Positions 1-9,340 of a stretch of DNA of 64,000 bases are shown in pieces. The stretch spans positions 248,001 to 312,000 of the forward strand of contig JAMPIV010010592.1 of the NCBI GenBank assembly GCA_024509875.1, in the 5' to 3' direction. The notes under the pieces are model-generated. The model ran no database searches, had not been told where the DNA came from, and saw only the letters and a list, made by a program, of their open reading frames with translations. Each line of letters opens with the position of its first letter. Position 1 is the stretch's first letter. The translations under genes and the position numbers were made by a program. Source of the DNA: Oreohelix idahoensis. Its lineage: Eukaryota; Mollusca; Gastropoda; Stylommatophora; Oreohelicidae.

Positions 1-412
1 CTTTAGTGACACTATCTATTTTTATTACTCAATACCAGCAACACTGTTTGTCATATGTAGGGCAGGCAATATTATTTTTCCTTATACAATGCACTGGCAA
101 TACCGTTTTTCATATGCAGAGCATGCAAATTCTGTTTTTCTCTATAATGTTTTGGCAGTACTGTTTAAAACATACAAAGCATTACTTTTTCTGTAATGAG
201 CGGGCAGTACTGTTTATCATATAGCAGGCAAACAATACTGTTTCTTTTAATGTGCTAGCAGTCCTGATGTAAACAAGGTCACTTTCAACTAAAGATCAGT
301 GAATAAGTTCAAGCTGGTATAAAAAATGAATGGATACCTTTATTAATTGACTACACATTCTGATACTTTCATTATAGTTCATTAGTACAGATTCTTGAGT
401 GGTGTATAAACC
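1..412. repeat. Imperfect short-period repeat block plus unique-looking tail, first copy
   Basis: A short motif close to GGCAATACTGTTT followed by TCATAT recurs at roughly 30-45 base spacing through about 1-245. After it comes a stretch (about 300-412) on a TTATTAATTGA/CACATTCTGATA theme. Both parts recur at 986-1312 in the same order, so this is one arm of a direct duplication flanking a LINE fragment. No coding potential is seen. Most likely a non-coding repeat family; the class is not recognised. Confidence 0.6.
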
Positions 413-1197
413 ATAATAATAATAATAATAAATTCTTTAAGCGCCAAACACGGCGCATAAGGCAGAAACCAGTGCTCTCCAGGTTGTTCGTTGTTTCTTT
501 GCTTGTGCCATTATTTAGGCCCATAGGTTCTTCCTTCTTCTTATTATTTTTCCTTCATCTATTATTAGTTTATGTGAAGCAATTGCAAGTCTTCCTTTTT
601 TCCGCTTACCCTCAGGAACCCAAGTGAGCGCCTGTAGTGGTATTCTGTTGTTTTGCATTCGTAGGACATGACCGATATATGACCATTTCTTTTCCTTATA
701 TAGTCGGAGACATATTTCTGTTGCCTAGAGTCTTCTCTTATTTGTCGATTAGTCTTGAATTCTTTCCAACTGATGTTCATGAGTTTTCTAAGACATTTGT
801 TCTCGAATGTATTCAGCTTGTTCTCCAATGATTTTGTTATTTTCCAACTCTCACAGCCGTATGTTAACACTGAGATAACATTTGAATTAAACAGACGAAG
901 CTTGGTATGTATTCAATGATCGTAATTTCCAAATGTTAGATAATCTATTGAAGGCGCTAGCTGCCAAAGCAATTCTTAGTCCTTGGACTTTCATATGTTG
1001 GGCAGGCAATACTGTTTTCCTTATACAATGTACTGGCAATACCGTTTTCATATGCATTGAAACTTGCAAATTCTGTTTTCGTTAATGTAGTTTTTCCCCG
1101 TTCAAGATGATATCAAAGGTCTCGTTAGAAAAGTTCATAGCTTTAGTTTTAGAGGCATTTATTTGGAGACCAATTTTAACCGAGAGATGACACAAAT
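412..1197 (-). pseudogene. Truncated non-LTR retrotransposon reverse-transcriptase C-terminal region
   Basis: The minus strand encodes the region downstream of the RT palm: a YGCESW motif, then NKCLRKLMNISW and KTNRQI, typical of the C-terminal tail of RTE/CR1-related LINE proteins. Further upstream in element order (about 1195 to 1085) lies KTKAMNFSNETFDIILNGE, which follows the catalytic YADD box in these proteins. The two parts are separated by a copy of the local repeat (about 986-1082), so the element is interrupted. A (TAA)n run at 412-432 sits where the 3' microsatellite tail of the LINE would be. Stops are present and the EN and RT cores are missing; non-functional. Confidence 0.75.
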
Positions 1198-1312
1198 AAT
1201 TCAAGCTGGTATAAAAAAATGCATGGATACCTTTATTAATTGATTACACATTCTGATAATTTCATTATACAGTAGTTCATTAGTACAGATTCTTGAGTGG
1301 TGTATAAACCAT
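986..1312. repeat. Second copy of the 1-412 repeat block
   Basis: The ACTGGCAATACCGTTTT/CATATGCA block at about 1000-1080 matches about 60-130. The stretch 1198-1312, ending GAGTGGTGTATAAACCAT, matches about 300-414 with few differences. The two matching parts are split by about 115 bases of LINE sequence. Same orientation as the first copy. Confidence 0.65.
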
Positions 1313-1582
1313 ACATCCCATGAAATAGCACACTACAAAGAGGACCTGCAAGATGTTGACAACCCAACCGACTTCGCTGATCCCGTCTCAAAAAGTACTA
1401 CATTTTCTTTTTTTTCCGGTCTTCGCTATGTTGTTTTCCCATACTAGATTTGATGACGTCATTTCTTTACGACTAGTGTAAAAGTACCTAGCTAGTCTGT
1501 AATACAATATTCTAGTTAATAATAGTAGCGCTATCCGCTCTTAGGTAGTAGGAGTAGACCTACCTGTCACACTAAGTCCGAC

Positions 1583-1834
1583 ATGTTGAGGGAGAAGGAT
1601 AGGCATGACCAGAAAGCGAAAGAGGAAAGAGAAGCACAGGACAGGGAGAAGGCAGAGGAGAGAAAGGCTGAGATAGAACTTCGGAAAATGGAAGTAGAGA
1701 AAGAGGAGAGAAAGGCCGAGATAGAACTTCAGAAAATGGAGGCAGAAGCACAGGAAAGGGAGAAGGCAGCAGAGAGACAGCACGAACTTGCCATGCGTTC
1801 TCTGAAACTGCAGCATAGATCCAATTTCATGCAT
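1583..1834 (+). pseudogene. Gag-like charged coiled-coil fragment
   Basis: About 80 residues from the ATG at 1583 are almost purely Lys/Glu/Arg/Ala with heptad-like spacing (repeats of EERKAEIELRKMEVEKE type), i.e. a long charged coiled coil. The same style is seen in the gag N-terminus of the LTR retrotransposon at 34284-34760, so a gag 5' fragment of a related element is the preferred reading. A fragment of a host coiled-coil protein cannot be excluded. The frame runs into a LINE fragment at about 1830 and loses the pattern; no Zn knuckle or protease follows. Confidence 0.45.
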
Positions 1835-2440
1835 GTCTGCCCTTCAGACTTCCATCCCACTCTAATGTCCATTCTTCAGTTATTATTCTTTTAATTAAGC
1901 CTTTGCTCTCTGTTTTATTCATCCCCACATTTATTTGGTTTCTAATATTTTTACTTTTCTTAGCTTCTTTATACGCCTTTTCATTTCCTTCGGGAGTCCA
2001 TACCATAGATGTTCTTGTGAAGCATCGGAGTCTCTTCCAAGGACGTGAGCAAGCCAACTACAACGTCTGCCAGCAATGATGGTGTGCATGGTTAGTGATA
2101 GTATTCGGCCAAAAGATTCAGAGAATTTTCCTTAGGCAGATTGTGTGGAAGGAGGACAGTTTAAACATTTCCCTCTCTGTTACTCTCCAGCATTCCACAC
2201 CATACAGAAGCACAGAAAGTACACAGCTTAATTTGGTGTTTGTGCTGTACTGGGAAGACTTCCAGATGTTGTTGAGACTAAAATATGACATTTCCCGCTT
2301 TATTCATTCTGTTCTTGATGGCTTTGCTTGTTCCGCCATCTGGAACCATGCATCCTAGGTATGTAAATGTGTCCGCCTGTTTCAGCTTCTGGTTCCTTAT
2401 TTTTATGGACTCATGTTCAGACCCACCTGCTGGCGATACT
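1835..2440 (-). mobile_element. LINE family B fragment (3' end of RT ORF)
   Basis: The minus strand carries TFTYLGCMVPDGGTSKAI and NRMNKAGN, the post-palm block also found in the better copy at 48306-49262, and further on the GHVLGRD-type and WTPEG motifs of the LINE C-terminus. Frameshifts and stops break it. It abuts a plus-strand LINE family A fragment at about 2445 in head-to-head orientation. Confidence 0.75.
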
Positions 2441-2456
2441 TGTTCTCTATATTTCT

Positions 2457-3148
2457 CTAAAACAAAATCCATGGTGATATCACGAGAAGAAAGAGTACAT
2501 CAGATTGAGCTGGGAGAACAGGTCCTGGAGCAGGCTGACCACTTTAAATACCCCGGAGCTGTTATAGACCGAAAGGGAGGCATCAGTTAAGAGTTGGCCA
2601 CTCAAAATGCAGCAGCTGGGAGACTTTTTCAGGTCATAAATCGAGGATTTCTTAGCAAGAGAGAGGTTGGTAAGAAAACAAAGATGGCTATATACCACTC
2701 CACCTATGTCCCAGTCTTGACATAAGGATGCGAGTCATGGGCAATGACTACAACCCACAAAAGATAGATCCAAACCTCAAAAATGAGGTATCTGAGGAAG
2801 GTGGTTGAAGTAACAAGAAGAGACATGGTCCGTAACCAGACGATATATCAAGGCCTAAAATCCCACCCCCTGCAGACCCAAGTAGAACAGTGCCAACTAA
2901 GATGGTTCGGCCATGTCTGCAGAATGGGAGAAGACCAGCTACCATGACAAGCAAAGAGTCAGGCATCCAGACCCCCACGATGACCCAGAGTCCGCTGGGA
3001 GAACAACATTAGACAATCTTTGAAGGACCGAGGACTAGAATGGAACCAGGCCAGGAGGAAGACAGCCGATAGGATAGTCTGGCACTCTCACTTCCAAACC
3101 TGTACACCTCATGGTAGAAGGGGAACGACTAAGTAAGTAAGGGATAAG
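2457..3148 (+). pseudogene. LINE family A, 5'-truncated copy
   Basis: Reads KTKSMVISREER, then DHFKYPGAVIDRKGG, YVPVLT-GCESWA, MRYLRKVVEVTRRDMVRN, LRWFGHVCRMGEDQLP and RVRWENNIRQSLKDRG: the part of a LINE ORF downstream of the RT active site. In-frame stops occur at about 2587, 2722 and later. It ends in an AAGTAAGTAAG tail, the same (GTAA)n tail as the copies at 11284-14430 and 14432-15145. Its first element base, at the CTAAAACAAAATCC motif, is the same as in the 14432 copy. Confidence 0.8.
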
Positions 3149-3149
3149 G

Positions 3150-3540
3150 TTTCCGTTTCCAAAGTACTCACTAGGGGTAGTCAAACAACACGTGCCAGCA
3201 TAACTTCATTGAGCTGACAACACCTTCCTTAAAAATTAACGATGTACAGTTTATTTTCACTTGGCACAAAGCTGCATGACATAGAATATAAGCCCAATGG
3301 CAAATGAAGTAATAGGCAGTCTTCCTAATGTTCACTATGGACACGCTACCCTGGCATTCTCACAATTTGTATTATATACTGAAGCACATTTCAAACGCAC
3401 GACCTGTATAATCCAGGAACAGAGTGTGAAATGTAAATATAAGTGTTTACAAGTTTACATATTTGGAATCTTTATTCATTTTCCTATGAATCCATGCTGG
3501 TCATTAATTTGTACATTTGATTGTTATGAAATTCACTGCA
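3150..3540. other. No recognisable feature
   Basis: About 390 bases of A/T-rich sequence between a LINE tail and the end of the Tc1-like element. Short open frames have no motif I recognise. Part of it may be the non-coding end of the Tc1-like transposon, but no terminal inverted repeat could be paired. Confidence 0.5.
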
Positions 3541-3603
3541 TTCTGTGCAGGCAAGGGAGAAAACAAAAAATGCAACCATAAAAAAAATTCATTCACACTA
3601 TCC

Positions 3604-4589
3604 TCAGTATCTGGTATGTCCACCGTGTGCTTGCAAACAAGCTTGGCAGCGGCTCCGCATGGAACGCACAAATCTCCGAAGGAAATTCCGGGGAATCAAG
3701 TCCCATTCACGTGTAAGAGCAGCTTCGAGCTATTGCAGATTAGCTGGAGAACCTTGCCTGTAGACTCTGCGTCCAAGCTCATCCAACAGATGTTCTATAG
3801 CGGACATGTCTGGTGATAGGGCAGGCCAATCAATCGTCACAATGTTCTGCTGTTGTAGATATTGCTGCGTAATGCATGCGGTGTGCGCACATGCATTGTA
3901 CTGCTGGAGAAGCTGCAAGTCTGGATAATTTGTGAATGCAGGAGCAACCAATGCATCCAGAACCTCATCTCGATATGTCACTGCATTAACATTTGCACGG
4001 AAGACGTGAAGAGGCAAGTGATGGTGAAAACTGAATCCTCCCCAAATGTGAATACTGCCACCTCCAAATCGGTTGTGCTGACGAACACAGCAATGTGCAA
4101 AGCGCTCTCCACACCGTTGCCAAATCCTCATACGTCAATCAGCAAAGGATATGTTGAATCTGCTCTCGTCTGTGAATAGGACAGCATTCCACTGCAGTCT
4201 AGTCCATCTGACATGTTGCTCTACTCATTGCAGGCGCTGCTGACGATGTCTATGAGTCAAGTTTGGCCCAACATAAGGTCGTCTTGCAGTAAGGCCTGTA
4301 TCTGTGAGTCGTCGTATGACTGTCATTCGAGAGACTTGCCCACGTCTACCCACTATTGCTCTTGCTGTTTGACTTGCCGGTAGAGAACGATTCCTTAGGT
4401 AACTCAGCACAATATGACGATCTTGCGCAGGGGTAGTAATTCGTGGTTGGCCACTCCGAAGTCTATCCCAGGCACTGCCAGTGGTTCCGTAACTTTCATT
4501 GAGACGTACAATAGTGCTGTGGTTGCAATTCATCCTTCTGGCAATGGCCTGCGAGCTCATTCCGGTCTCCAACATACCAATGTCTCGTT
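3604..4589 (-). pseudogene. Tc1-like transposase pseudogene (main part)
   Basis: A single minus-strand frame carries the whole Tc1-type DDE order: an N-terminal helix-turn-helix (MLETGMSSQAIARRMN, then DRLRSGQPR), the first acidic block LFTDESRF, the FGGGSIHIWGGF strand, the block normally QDNARPH, and WPALSPDMSAIEHLLDELG with the final Glu. It ends with the family's C-terminus GGHTRY and a stop at 3604-3606. In-frame stops occur at 4225, about 4135 and 3730. The second catalytic Asp is lost (QYNACAH instead of QDNA.xH). The N-terminus lies beyond the LINE inserted at 4590-5650 and starts at the ATG ending at 5887. Confidence 0.88.
4381..4589. repeat. Left copy of 209-bp direct repeat flanking a LINE
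   Basis: Starts TAGAGAAC and ends CTCGTT, and is matched by 5651-5859 with the same length and about a dozen substitutions. The repeat ends fall exactly at the two ends of the LINE between them, so it behaves as a target-site duplication made of Tc1 sequence. Confidence 0.8.
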
Positions 4590-5650
4590 CATTCATATTC
4601 ATTCATAACCCTCCACTCCCAAAGGAGCATAGGCCTTAAACAAACACATGCCAAGTCCTCCTGTCACGTGCCATCATCTCAAGTTCTTTCCACGTTCTCC
4701 TCATCATTTCCACCTCTGTTTCCAGTTCTCGTCTCCATGTGCTTCTTGGTCTACCTCTGCCTCTCTTGCCCTGGGGGTTCCAGAACAAGGACAGCCTTGT
4801 AATGCTATCAACAGGTTTCCTCAGTGTGTGTCCTATCCATCGCCATCATCTTCTTCTCATCTCTTGTTCCACTGGCACTTGTCTAGTTCTTGTCATCAGT
4901 TCCACGTTGGTAACCTTGTCATACCATTATAATCCCTCTATTCTACGCAAGTACCCATTTATGAAAGTCTGTAGCTTTTTGGTTGTTGTCTTTGTTGTTC
5001 TCCATGTCTCAAAGCCATACAATAGGACTGACTTCACATTTGAGTTGAAGATTCTTATTTTCGTGTTGGATCTGATTTCTCTTGATCTCCATATATTTCC
5101 CAATGCAATGAAAGCTCCTCTTGCCTTTTGTATTCTTATTTTGATATTGCTGTCTGTCTCTCCAACTTTGTCTATATTACAGTCAAGATATGTGTACGAT
5201 TCTACATCTTCTATTGGTGTTTCTTCAAGTTCAACCCTGTTATCATTACCTGCATTTATTCTCATTATTTTTGTCTTTTCCCTGTGTATTTTCAGACCAA
5301 ATTGCTGTGACCTCTCATCGAGTGTTTTCAATCTGTCCTGCATCTGATTACGGTTATGTGACAGAAGAGCCAAGTCATCAGCAAAATCCAGATCATCCAA
5401 CTGCTTAGTCAGAGTCCACTGGATTCCATTTCTGTTGTGTGTTGTCGATGATCTCATAACCCAGTCTATTGCTAGTAAGAAAAGAAATGGAGACAAGAGG
5501 CATCCCTGTCGCACTCCTGTTCTTATCCCAAACGGTTCTGTAAGCTGTCCTTCGTGAAGAACTCTGTATGTCATGTCTTCATATGTTTTCTTTATTAAAT
5601 TAATGATCTTCAAGGGAACTCCATAATGCCTCATCAATTTCCAAAGTGTT
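4590..5650 (-). mobile_element. LINE family C, 5'-truncated, inserted in Tc1-like element
   Basis: The minus strand encodes an RT from the thumb-proximal palm onward: TGVRQGCLLSPFLF (motif B), DLDFADDLALLSHN (catalytic FADD), then YTYLDCNI, YGFETWR, and a C-terminal block with RWIGHTLRKP, NPQGKRGRGRPRSTWRRE and GLCS. One frame (4927-5637) is open for 236 residues; the C-terminal part is reached after a stop. The 3' tail is an ATGAATGAATATGAATG repeat at about 4590-4612. The endonuclease and the RT N-terminus are absent. The C-terminal block with WRWIGHTLRKP/GRGRPR is widespread in invertebrate LINEs (known from memory). Confidence 0.88.
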
Positions 5651-5859
5651 TAGAGAACAATTCCTTAGGTGACTCAGCACAATATGACGATCTTGCACAG
5701 AGGTAGTAATTCGTGGTTGGCCACTCCGAAGTCTATCCCGGGCACTGCCAGTGGTTCCGTAACATTCATTGAGACGTACAACAGTGCTGTGGTGGCAATT
5801 CATCCTTCTGGCAATGGCCCGCGAGCTCATTCCGGTCTCCAACATACCAATGACTCGTT
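5651..5859. repeat. Right copy of 209-bp direct repeat flanking a LINE
   Basis: See the left copy at 4381-4589. After its last bases (CTCGTT) the Tc1 sequence continues without a break into the transposase N-terminus. Confidence 0.8.
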
Positions 5860-5887
5860 GGCGGTCGTTTTCAGATAGTCATGGCAT
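5860..5887 (-). pseudogene. Tc1-like transposase, N-terminal end
   Basis: The minus strand reads Met-Pro-stop-Leu-Ser-Glu-Asn-Asp-Arg-Gln-Arg in the same frame as the repeat at 5651-5859. Tc1 relatives usually have MPRLSE or similar here, so the TGA is best explained as a CGA to TGA change (CpG decay). The putative start ATG ends at 5887. Confidence 0.65.
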
Positions 5888-5899
5888 TTCAAGCACATG

Positions 5900-6685
5900 T
5901 ACTGGGTGTTTAGTCTCAATGGCCATTTCATACCGAGTATACTGCCACAATGCGTACACATTTTCAGGGTCATAGCTGTTGGGAATTGTGTTGCGCATGT
6001 AACTTTCATTGTTTTAATGTAGTCTGTACACAAACCCGTGGGTTGAATCATGCACTTTCCATTCCAGCAGCCATTCGCTCTCTACCTCATGACGAACATG
6101 GGGAAAATACATTCCCACACTTTTTTTTCCAGCTTCTCGGCATCTGTATATATAATAGTGGTGCGTTTTTAATGTGCTTCAGTATATATCTTCATTTAAC
6201 TAATACACATTGTCGTCATAATAATACTTCCTGAGATTCGAATAAACTAGGGACACCTCAACATAGTATCTTGATGCCCTAGTGATATTAAGATTCAAGA
6301 AAAAACACAATAGACTGCAGGAGCTTTCACACATACGTCCGCTCACACTGAAACACAATCCACATCTCTCTAGCAGATCACCCAAATCTTCTGCTTCAAA
6401 ACTTGGTATCTGCATCTACACCATACCGGTATTACATCACTTCCTTTATTAGTGAGTAATTCCTTATAAAATTATGAGAAATGGAGCCCTGCCGAGCTTA
6501 CAGTTGACATTCAAAAATCTGGCAACCTCCGGACCTGAGGAGTGCCGGATTGTTGAAAATGCCGGATTTTTTTGGGTTAAATATGCTGTATATAATTTAC
6601 AGAAAATGACTACCTGTACAGTCCTTTAAAGAAAGAAAATTAAATGTTTACGTTTTACACCACTTCTTTTATTTGCTGAATCCAT
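5900..6685. other. No recognisable gene; low-copy-looking DNA
   Basis: Short frames only. A small block at about 6515-6570 repeats the words GCCGGATT and GTTGAAAATGCCGG. The left end probably contains the outer terminus of the Tc1-like element, but its terminal repeat was not identified. Confidence 0.4.
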
Positions 6686-6689
6686 AAAT

Positions 6690-6768
6690 AGAAATTCATC
6701 GGCGAATGAAGCTCAAGTACGGTGATGCATGCATGTCAAGGTCACAGGTGCATGAATGGTGTCTCTTC
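6690..6768 (+). pseudogene. mariner transposase N-terminal fragment
   Basis: Encodes EIHRRMKLKYGDACMSRSQV followed by HEWC, the N-terminal helix-turn-helix of mariner transposases. The same words occur on the opposite strand at 7938-8347. The frame is cut at 6769 by the 3' end of a LINE family B copy. Confidence 0.8.
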
Positions 6769-7323
6769 TTCGATCCTTAACCACCGACCGTCAAAGCAGT
6801 CAGTGGCCATCACGCCTAGTGGCGTCTTGTAGGGCAACAACAAATTGATTCCACTTTGCACAGTCGGTGGCCATCCTTCGTACAGTGCCCCAACTCTGGT
6901 TCATTCTTTGCATCTCAGCCTCCACAGTCCTCCGCCAAGTTGTTTTTGGTCGGCCTCTCTTTCGCTTTCCTTCAGGGGTCCAAAGCATAGCTGTTCTTGT
7001 GATGGCATCGGGGTCTCTTCTGAGGACATGACCAACCCAGCTCCAGCGTCTGCCAGCTATGATGGTGTGCATGTCCTCTTGCTTGCTACGAGTAAGCAGA
7101 TCTTGGTTGGTGATGGTATTCGGCCAAAAGATGCGGTGAATTTTTCTTAGGCATGTTGTGTGAAAAGAGGACAATTTTGACATTTCCTTCTCTGTGACTC
7201 TCCAGCATTACGCACCATAGAGAAGCACAGAAAGCACGCAACTCTGGTATAATCTTAATTTTGTGCTTGTGCTGTATTGGGAGGACTTCCAGATGTTATT
7301 TAGGCTAAAGAAGGCCTTATTCT
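6769..7323 (-). mobile_element. LINE family B, 3' end, inserted in mariner
   Basis: The minus strand has a 127-residue open frame (6800-7183): KLSSFHTTCLRKIHRIFWPN, MHTIIAGRRWSWVGHVLRRD, LWTPEGKRKRGRPKTTWRR, AKWNQFVVALQDATRRDGH. It ends in the family's ATCAAAGAAGAA tail near 6769-6780. Three other copies of this 3' end are in the window (15665, 48306, 50686). Only the last ~185 codons are present: a strong 5' truncation. This is the least decayed of the short family B copies. Confidence 0.88.
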
Positions 7324-7937
7324 GATGCTACAGTACCACAAAGTGTCTGCAAGGTGGGTGCCACGGCAGCTTACTCCAGAATTGAAACAACGACGCATTG
7401 ATGCTGGTCAAGAACTTTTGCGGCGAATCGAAACAGAAGGTGGTGGTTTTCTATCAAGAATTATTACTGGTGATGAAACTTGGGTTCACTACCATGAACC
7501 TGAAACTAAGCGAGCGAGCAAGGAATGGCGCCATTCCTCCTCGCCGAAACCGAAGAAGTTCCGCGCGCAGCCATCTGCAGGGAAGGTAATGCTGACTCTC
7601 TTTTGGGATGAACGAGGCGTTATTTTAGAGCACTACATGCCAAGGGGCAACACTGTCACCAGTGCCACGTATACAGAGCTTCTCAGGAATCATCTTTGAC
7701 TCGCAATGAAATCCAAACGACGTGGACTTTTGAGTAAAGGTGTCCTTTTGCAATGTGACAATGCTCGACCCCATACAGCCCATGCAACGACTGAAACCAT
7801 CGAGGCCCTGCACTTTCAGTGTATCTCACATCCACCATACTCGCCAGACCTAGCCCCCAAGTGATTTCCACCTGTTTGGACGACTCAGAGGCATTGGGAG
7901 GAAAGACTTTCAGGTCCGATGAAGAGGTACAGTGTCG
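7324..7937 (+). pseudogene. mariner transposase, catalytic half
   Basis: From LQYHKVSARWVPRQLTPELK the frame reads IITGDETWVHYHEPETKRAS (first Asp), KVMLTLFWDERGVI, then after a TGA at 7697 LLQCDNARPHTAHAT (second Asp) and HPPYSPDLAP (followed by the third Asp in another frame). Frameshifts occur at about 7855 and 7895. The D-34-D spacing style and the YSPDLAP motif mark a mariner family member. The usual C-terminal tail is missing because the sequence switches to inverted mariner sequence at 7938. Confidence 0.88.
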
Positions 7938-8347
7938 CTGTTTCAATTCTGGAGTAAGCTGTCGTGGCACCCACCTTGCAGACACTTTGTGGTACTGTAG
8001 CACATCAGATGATGTGGTGTGCTGAACCGTGACTGATGTCAAGATGTGTGGCAATATCATCCACAGTCAATCAGCAGTTTCCCTGTACGAGTCGTTCATC
8101 GGTTGCTATCGATTCTGGGAGTCACTACTCTGTGTGCCTGACCCGGTCATGAACAATCTGTCACAGAAATCACGCCATTTTTGAACTTTGTACACCATTC
8201 ATACACCTGCGACCTTGACATGCATGCATCACCGTACTTGAGCTTCATTCGCCGATGAATTTCTATTGGTTTCACCCCTTCGCTGATCAAAAATTGAATA
8301 ACAGAACGCTGCTGCTGTTTGGTGCATTCCACTAGTGGGGCGGCCAT
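7938..8347 (-). pseudogene. mariner transposase N-terminal half, inverted relative to its catalytic half
   Basis: The minus strand starts MAAPLVECTKQQQRSVIQFL, continues through the helix-turn-helix (KPIEIHRRMKLKYGDACMSR, VYEWCTKFKNGVISVTD) to a stop, and after frameshifts reaches LQYHKVSARWVPRQLTPELK at about 7945-8010. These last ~68 bases are an inverted duplicate of 7324-7395, so the two mariner halves point toward each other with a shared overlap. Confidence 0.85.
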
Positions 8348-8399
8348 CTTTAAAACATCATTATGACGTCACCTTATGCGTCATCACCGCGATGGCGCG

Positions 8400-9340
8400 T
8401 GCATGACACTCGAGACATCAGGACAACAATATTGGCAAGTTACAATATAACGGCATGATTATTCTTATTGTTATAACATATTTCCTGTTTTCACTTGACT
8501 CACCCTCATACATATATAATCATTATGAATTTTAATCATAACAACCACATACATTAAACATTGCCACAGCAAAAGGTAGATAAATTACATCATGGAAGAG
8601 CCAACACATAAAACAAAGAACAAAGTAATACACTATATGGAGTGATGAATACTATATACCAAAATTATAACCCACATGGGGATGAACTGGGTATCCCTTG
8701 CACCCAAAAACACCAGCTTTCAAATGCGGTGTTCAAAAACCTATGATAACCTATTGCTTTCTTTTGTAATGGGTCTTATAATAAGTAAACAAATAATGGA
8801 ACTGCAGCACAGAAAATATACAACACCATTTAGTGATGAAAAGGATAAACTACAAATAAGTGATAATATATTATAATAAAAATATTATAGAGGAACAATG
8901 CAGTAAAACTTATCAATATTTTCAACTTTATAAACAATACTAATGCAGAAAGTGAAAATAAAGGCCTTTAATGTAATAGCAAAAATGACAAGCTCATACC
9001 AGAAACAAAAAAGCACTTGGCATGTCATCTACATCCACATTGATTATTTATGTCTGTATATTAAAATAACTACAAAAGCAAGAAGTGAAACAGTGTGATG
9101 TGAAGTGGCAATTAATATGTCATTGTACATGTCACTAGGAACATCATCATGTAACACAAACAGAAACCACCACCACCACAACAGTAGATGGAGACAAGTA
9201 AGCAGGTTTCCTGCAACCGGCTAGATGCTTAACATCATGCAAAAGGTATGTCTCCATAAACCAATGATGCAAGATGACACGAATTCTTGCATGGAGACGT
9301 ATTGCAAGGAGGGCACCTTCTGATACACAATGTTGTGTTA
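8400..9340. other. A/T-rich DNA without recognisable gene
   Basis: No open frame with known motifs. The right part may be the non-coding 3' flank of the Merlin element that ends (transposase stop) at 9341. A 3-base CCA/CAC run at about 9167-9182 is the only simple repeat noticed. Confidence 0.45.

Noticed and set aside
4739..5347. A 202-residue plus-strand frame
   Set aside because: It is hydrophobic only because it is antisense to the LINE family C RT; no motif of its own.
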